Shown: piece by piece, positions 54,583-57,793 of the stretch
Numbering within the stretch: position 1 is the first letter of the stretch
Layout: every line of letters starts with the position of its first letter
NCBI GenBank assembly: GCA_019312665.1
Contig: JAFDCZ010000003.1
Coordinates: 1 to 57,793 of the forward strand
From: Deltaproteobacteria bacterium
Lineage (GTDB): Bacteria; Myxococcota_A; UBA9160; UBA6930
Direction of reading: 5' to 3'
Length of the DNA stretch: 57,793 nt
The notes under the pieces: model-generated
Database searches by the model: none
The model's input: only the letters and a program-made list of their open reading frames with translations
What the model was told of the DNA's origin: nothing
Position numbers and translations under genes: made by a program

Positions 54583-55789
54583 TGCGGGCCACCCTTCTCG
54601 CGATGTTGCGTCGGATCACGAAGTGGTCGATCAGCGGCGCAAACATGTTCATGAAGAGGATCGCCAGCATCATGCCCTCCGGGTAGGCCGGGTTGATGCA
54701 GCGGATGATCACGCAGAGCAGGCCGATCCCGAAGCCGTAGACCAGCTTGCCGCTCTCTGTGTAGGCCGACGAAACCGGGTCGGTGCACATGAACACGGTG
54801 CCGATCGCCCAGCCGCCGAGCACCATATGCCAATACCAGGGGACAGCGAACATCGGGTTGGTATCCGAGCCGATGAGATTCAAGAAAGTGGCCATCACGA
54901 CGGTGCCGATGGCCGTGCCCAGCATCGTGCGCCAGGAGCCGACGCCGGTTTGGATCAACAAACCCGCGCCGATCAAGCAGGCCAACGCCGACGTCTCTCC
55001 CATCGAGCCGGCGATCCCGCCAAAGAACGCTGCCGACCAGCTCGCCCCGTGGAGGGCGCCGCTCTCGGCAGCCGCCTGGGCCAACAGCGTGGCGCCGGTG
55101 AAGCCGTCCACACCGAGGAAATCTGCGGCGATCCAGGGGCCTTCGCCGGAGATGTAGGCCGGATAGGCAAAGAAGAGGAAGGCTCGGCAGACGAGTGCCG
55201 GGTTCAGGAAGTTCATCCCCGTGCCGCCGAAGACTTCCTTGCCGATGATCAGGCCGAAGGCGGTGCCGAGCCCGACCTGCCAGAGCGGAATGGTTGCCGG
55301 GAGGAGGAGCGGCAGCAACGCCCCGGTGACGAGGAAACCCTCCGTCACTTCGAGATCGCGGATCTGCGCGGTGACGATCTCGATCCCCAGGCCGACCACA
55401 TGCACGACGATGAAGATGGGGAAGAAATAGAGGGCTCCGAAAAGTGCGCACCAGAGGACATCGCCGGAGACGTATTGGCCGCCGAGCCATTGGAAGAGCC
55501 CGTTCTGCCAGTCGCCGAGCGGCACCGCGCCCGCTTCGATCGCCAGGAAGGCCTGGTAGCCGGTGTTCCAGTTGGCGATCAGGAGGCAGGGCCCCAGGGC
55601 CATCACCACGATGAACATCATGCGCTTGTAGTCGAGGCCGTCGCGCACATGCGAGGCGGTTCGCGTCTGGATGCCAGGCGTGAACATCATCGTGTCGAGG
55701 GCTTCGTAGGCCGAGGCGAGGGATTGGAAACGCCCGCCCTTCTGGACGTTGGGCTCTGCCTTGTCGAGGAGGTCTCGCAGGAACTGCAT
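54572..55789 (-). CDS. nqrB: Na+-NQR subunit B (covalent FMN, riboflavin, Na+ path)
   Basis: 405 residues with about ten membrane helices. The start LLDKAEPNVQKGGRFQ is typical. The FMN attachment motif DGFTGATLLAQAA is present with its Thr, and TGMNFLNPALVCRAFLFFAYP follows the family. NqrB binds FMN and riboflavin, reduces the quinone and forms the sodium channel. Its ATG overlaps the nqrA stop by one base (TGATG), so translation of the first genes is coupled. Confidence 0.96.
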   Translation of the reverse strand: MQFLRDLLDKAEPNVQKGGRFQSLASAYEALDTMMFTPGIQTRTASHVRDGLDYKRMMFIVVMALGPCLLIANWNTGYQAFLAIEAGAVPLGDWQNGLFQWLGGQYVSGDVLWCALFGALYFFPIFIVVHVVGLGIEIVTAQIRDLEVTEGFLVTGALLPLLLPATIPLWQVGLGTAFGLIIGKEVFGGTGMNFLNPALVCRAFLFFAYPAYISGEGPWIAADFLGVDGFTGATLLAQAAAESGALHGASWSAAFFGGIAGSMGETSALACLIGAGLLIQTGVGSWRTMLGTAIGTVVMATFLNLIGSDTNPMFAVPWYWHMVLGGWAIGTVFMCTDPVSSAYTESGKLVYGFGIGLLCVIIRCINPAYPEGMMLAILFMNMFAPLIDHFVIRRNIARRVARSGA

Positions 55790-57171
55790 CAGCCCTCCTT
55801 CTCGATGCGGTCGAGGTTCTTGCGCAGGATGGGGCCGAAATCCGTCTTGCCGGGGCAGACGAATGTGCAGAGGGCGAGGTCTTCCTCGTCGAGCTCGAGC
55901 GCGCCGAGTTGTTCGGCCTGCTCGATGTCACCGACCATGAGCGAGCGCAGCAGGTAGGTTGCGATGATGTCCATCGGCATGACCTTCTCATAGGTGCCGA
56001 GGGGGAAGACCGGCCGGGGGGATCCGTTCGTATCCGTCGTCATGTCGAATTTCGTGCCGGGCAGGAGGCGGGAGAAGAACACGGGCAGGATCGAGAACTT
56101 GCCGAAGCCGGGATCGATCCAGCCCAGAAATTGACGGCTCCCGCTGCGCAGGGCGCTCACCTGCAGGTGGTAGCGGCCCAGGAATCCGAACTCGGCTCCC
56201 ATGGCTTTCTTGCCGGAGATGACGGAACCGGAGATCACCCGAACCTCGCCCTCGGATTCGTCGAGTTCGCCAGCCGTGAGCTCATCCAGGTTCGCGCCGA
56301 GGCGGGTGCGTACCAGACGCGGGTTGGGAACCGGCGGGCCAGCGATCGAAACGATCCGCTCCACCGCGAGCTTTCCCGTCTCGGCCAGTTGGCCCAGTGC
56401 GATCACATCCTGGTAGCCGATATGCCACGAGGTGCGTGCGCGGGATACGGGCGCCAGCAGATGCATGTGCAGGCCCGGCGTGCCGGCAGGATGAGGGCCG
56501 TCGAAGACTTCGACCTGAACCGGCGAATCGACTCCACCGCGCACGGACGAGTCCGGGCTGACACATAAGTAGGTCGGCGCGTCACAGAGCTTGTCGATCA
56601 GTCTCAGACCGAGCTGAAACGCAGCAAGGTCTTCGCTGCAAACCGTGCTGGGTGAAGGTGCGAGCGGGTTCGTATCGATGGCGGTGACGAAGATCGCTTG
56701 AGGCGAGCTCTCCGGCTCCGGAACCTTGCTGAAGGGACGGCCGCGAAGCGAGGTCCACAGCCCGGTCTCGAGCATCAGCGCGCGAACGTCGTCGCCACTC
56801 CAGGCAGTGGGATCCCCGCCCTTCCAGCTGCTGAAAGTTTGGAGCTCCTCGGCACTGGGGTCGCCAGCGCGCTCGCTCTGGGAAAGCTCGATCACGACCG
56901 ATCGCAGCACCCGCCGGGCACCTCGAAAGATCGCCTGAACCCTGCCGGCTCCGGGCGCGGTGTAGCGAATCCCGGGACGCAGACGATCCTCGAACAGGAG
57001 CTGGCCGCGTTTGACCGTGTCTCCTTCGGCGACGGCCAGGCGTGCGCGCACACCCGGCGTGTCATCGCCCATTACGGCCACACGGCCGATCTCCGGCCCG
57101 GCGTGGATTGCCTGCTCGGGATCACCCGAGATCGGCAGATCCAGACCCCTCCTGATCCGGTGCACCGCCAT
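55789..57171 (-). CDS. nqrA: Na+-NQR subunit A
   Basis: 460 residues from ATG 57171, with AAGGGAG nine bases upstream; the open frame further up is not conserved. It has the RRGLDLPISGDPEQAI start and GIRYTAPGAGRVQAIFRGAR of the soluble NqrA subunit, and FVCPGKTDFGPILRKNLDRI at the end. It is the first gene of the nqr operon and sits at the cytoplasmic face near the quinone site. A palindrome and divergent promoter region lie upstream. Confidence 0.95.
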   Translation of the reverse strand: MAVHRIRRGLDLPISGDPEQAIHAGPEIGRVAVMGDDTPGVRARLAVAEGDTVKRGQLLFEDRLRPGIRYTAPGAGRVQAIFRGARRVLRSVVIELSQSERAGDPSAEELQTFSSWKGGDPTAWSGDDVRALMLETGLWTSLRGRPFSKVPEPESSPQAIFVTAIDTNPLAPSPSTVCSEDLAAFQLGLRLIDKLCDAPTYLCVSPDSSVRGGVDSPVQVEVFDGPHPAGTPGLHMHLLAPVSRARTSWHIGYQDVIALGQLAETGKLAVERIVSIAGPPVPNPRLVRTRLGANLDELTAGELDESEGEVRVISGSVISGKKAMGAEFGFLGRYHLQVSALRSGSRQFLGWIDPGFGKFSILPVFFSRLLPGTKFDMTTDTNGSPRPVFPLGTYEKVMPMDIIATYLLRSLMVGDIEQAEQLGALELDEEDLALCTFVCPGKTDFGPILRKNLDRIEKEG

Positions 57172-57249
57172 TGCGACGCTCTCCCTTGGCCCCTGCGGCA
57201 TGTTGGGCCCCAGGTCTCGACGGCCGCGGATCCTAGCGGTCGAGAGCGA

Positions 57250-57263
57250 TTTCGCTAGCGAAA
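57250..57263. promoter_or_regulatory. Perfect 14-base palindrome upstream of nqrA
   Basis: TTTCGCTAGCGAAA is a perfect palindrome 79 bases upstream of the nqrA start, in the 155-base region shared with the divergent CBS-domain gene. The size and symmetry suit a dimeric repressor operator controlling the nqr operon, the CBS gene or both. The regulator is unknown. Confidence 0.4.
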
Positions 57264-57282
57264 ACACCTGCTTCGGTGGATC

Positions 57283-57291
57283 TGATATACT
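57283..57291 (+). promoter_or_regulatory. Possible extended -10 promoter element for the CBS-domain gene
   Basis: TGATATACT matches the extended -10 pattern (TGN followed by a TATAAT-like hexamer), 35 bases before ATG 57327. No good -35 hexamer is seen at the expected distance, as is common for extended -10 promoters. Confidence 0.4.
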
Positions 57292-57326
57292 GGAGTCCCC
57301 TAGGGGGGTGAATCGAGGAGGACTCC

Positions 57327-57793
57327 ATGGAGATGCCCCACGTTCCCACAGCCCGGGAAATGATGACCCGCAAGCTCGTGACATTGCGCCCCGATCTACC
57401 GGCGGTAGAAGCGGCTGCTGTGCTGCTCAAGCACGGCATCTCGGGGGCCCCGGTGGTCGACGAGGAAGGCCACTTGCTCGGCTTGCTGTCGGAATACGAC
57501 TGTCTCCGCGCCGTCGCTTCGGCGGATTTCGAGATGGACTCCCACGACGCGATAGAGGTCGTCGGCGAGCTGATGAGCAAGGACTGCGTGACGATCGGCC
57601 CGGAAATGGAACTCTTCGCGGTGGCGCATGAGTTCGTCGTTCGGCGAATGCGCAGGTTCCCGGTCATCGAAGACGGGAAACTCATCGGCCAGGTCAGCCG
57701 CCGCGACGCCTTGAAGGCCGCCGTAGCCCTCCGCAAGAAGATCAGCGGCTCCCACCACCAGTACCCGGACTACCCCGAAGGCCGAAACCCGAT
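57327..57793 (+). CDS. CBS-domain pair protein, 3' end cut by window edge
   Basis: 155 residues seen, with no stop before the edge. ATG 57327 is preceded by GAGGAGGAC, a strong ribosome binding site. Two CBS motifs are clear: AREMMTRKLVTLRPDLPAVE with GISGAPVVDEEGHLLGLLSE, and VGELMSKDCVTIGPEMELF with RFPVIEDGKLIGQVSRRDAL. Such pairs bind adenine nucleotides and sense energy state; stand-alone forms often regulate other proteins. It is divergent from the nqr operon, which makes a link to energy metabolism plausible but unproven. Confidence 0.85.
   Translation, partial: MEMPHVPTAREMMTRKLVTLRPDLPAVEAAAVLLKHGISGAPVVDEEGHLLGLLSEYDCLRAVASADFEMDSHDAIEVVGELMSKDCVTIGPEMELFAVAHEFVVRRMRRFPVIEDGKLIGQVSRRDALKAAVALRKKISGSHHQYPDYPEGRNP

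Noticed and set aside
1-57793. CRISPR arrays, tRNA or rRNA genes, insertion sequences, prophage genes
   Set aside because: No regularly spaced repeats, no cloverleaf or rRNA-like sequence, and no transposase, integrase or phage structural protein were recognised in any frame.

Overview
The window reads as chromosomal DNA of a high-GC Gram-negative bacterium. It has lipoproteins, an RND efflux pair, a complete Na+-translocating NADH:quinone reductase operon, several acyl-CoA dehydrogenases and selenocysteine decoding. That mix suits a deltaproteobacterial, myxococcal or Binatota-like lineage, but this placement is an inference and no rRNA or tRNA is present to test it. At least four genes are broken (single-base frameshifts or deletions), so either pseudogenisation or draft-assembly errors are at work.

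Layout. 1-5.4 kb: a secreted EF-hand/alpha-beta hydrolase running off the left edge, a SnoaL-like protein, a small membrane protein, a frameshifted amidohydrolase, a GST-like protein and a frameshifted membrane protein. 5.6-13.7 kb: two FAD proteins of the phytoene-desaturase superfamily flanking a 1369-aa double-cyclase/ATPase resembling mammalian soluble adenylyl cyclase (ADCY10). 13.8-16.1 kb: secreted and hypothetical proteins. 16.4-22.6 kb: a catabolic block with a Baeyer-Villiger-type monooxygenase, a linalool dehydratase/isomerase homologue, an FAD oxidoreductase and a divergent acyl-CoA dehydrogenase. 22.6-27.3 kb: NnrS with a partner membrane protein, a hybrid histidine kinase and a UbiE-like methyltransferase. 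27.3-27.8 kb: a gene-free stretch with two long foldable palindromes. 27.8-30.6 kb: a peroxiredoxin gene read through an in-frame TGA, a GNAT enzyme, a decayed secreted-protein gene and a DUF2087 protein. 30.6-35.7 kb: a 60-aa orphan, a giant phosphatase-superfamily lipoprotein, a cysteine-cluster protein, a lipoprotein and a dienelactone hydrolase. 35.7-39.6 kb: a truncated M24 peptidase, then serS and selB coupled by a 1-nt overlap. 39.7-44.6 kb: two acyl-CoA dehydrogenases, a sterol-desaturase-family enzyme and a GH4 enzyme. 44.7-50 kb: RND permease and adaptor, and a His/Arg/Tyr-rich exported protein. 50-57.2 kb: nqrABCDEF-apbE-nqrM. 57.3 kb to the end: a CBS-domain protein cut by the right edge.

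The most notable result is the exported selenoprotein peroxiredoxin at 27776-28324. Its peroxidatic cysteine is encoded by TGA inside a canonical PxxxTxxU motif, a bacterial-type SECIS hairpin follows the TGA, and the dedicated elongation factor SelB lies 9.4 kb away, fused translationally to seryl-tRNA synthetase, the enzyme that starts selenocysteine synthesis. A conventional gene caller would break this gene in two. The second is the linalool dehydratase/isomerase homologue with both catalytic cysteines, placed among oxidative and beta-oxidation enzymes, which suggests terpenoid or related alicyclic alcohol catabolism. The Na+-NQR operon carries its own flavin transferase (ApbE) and iron-delivery factor (NqrM), so it encodes both the enzyme and its maturation.
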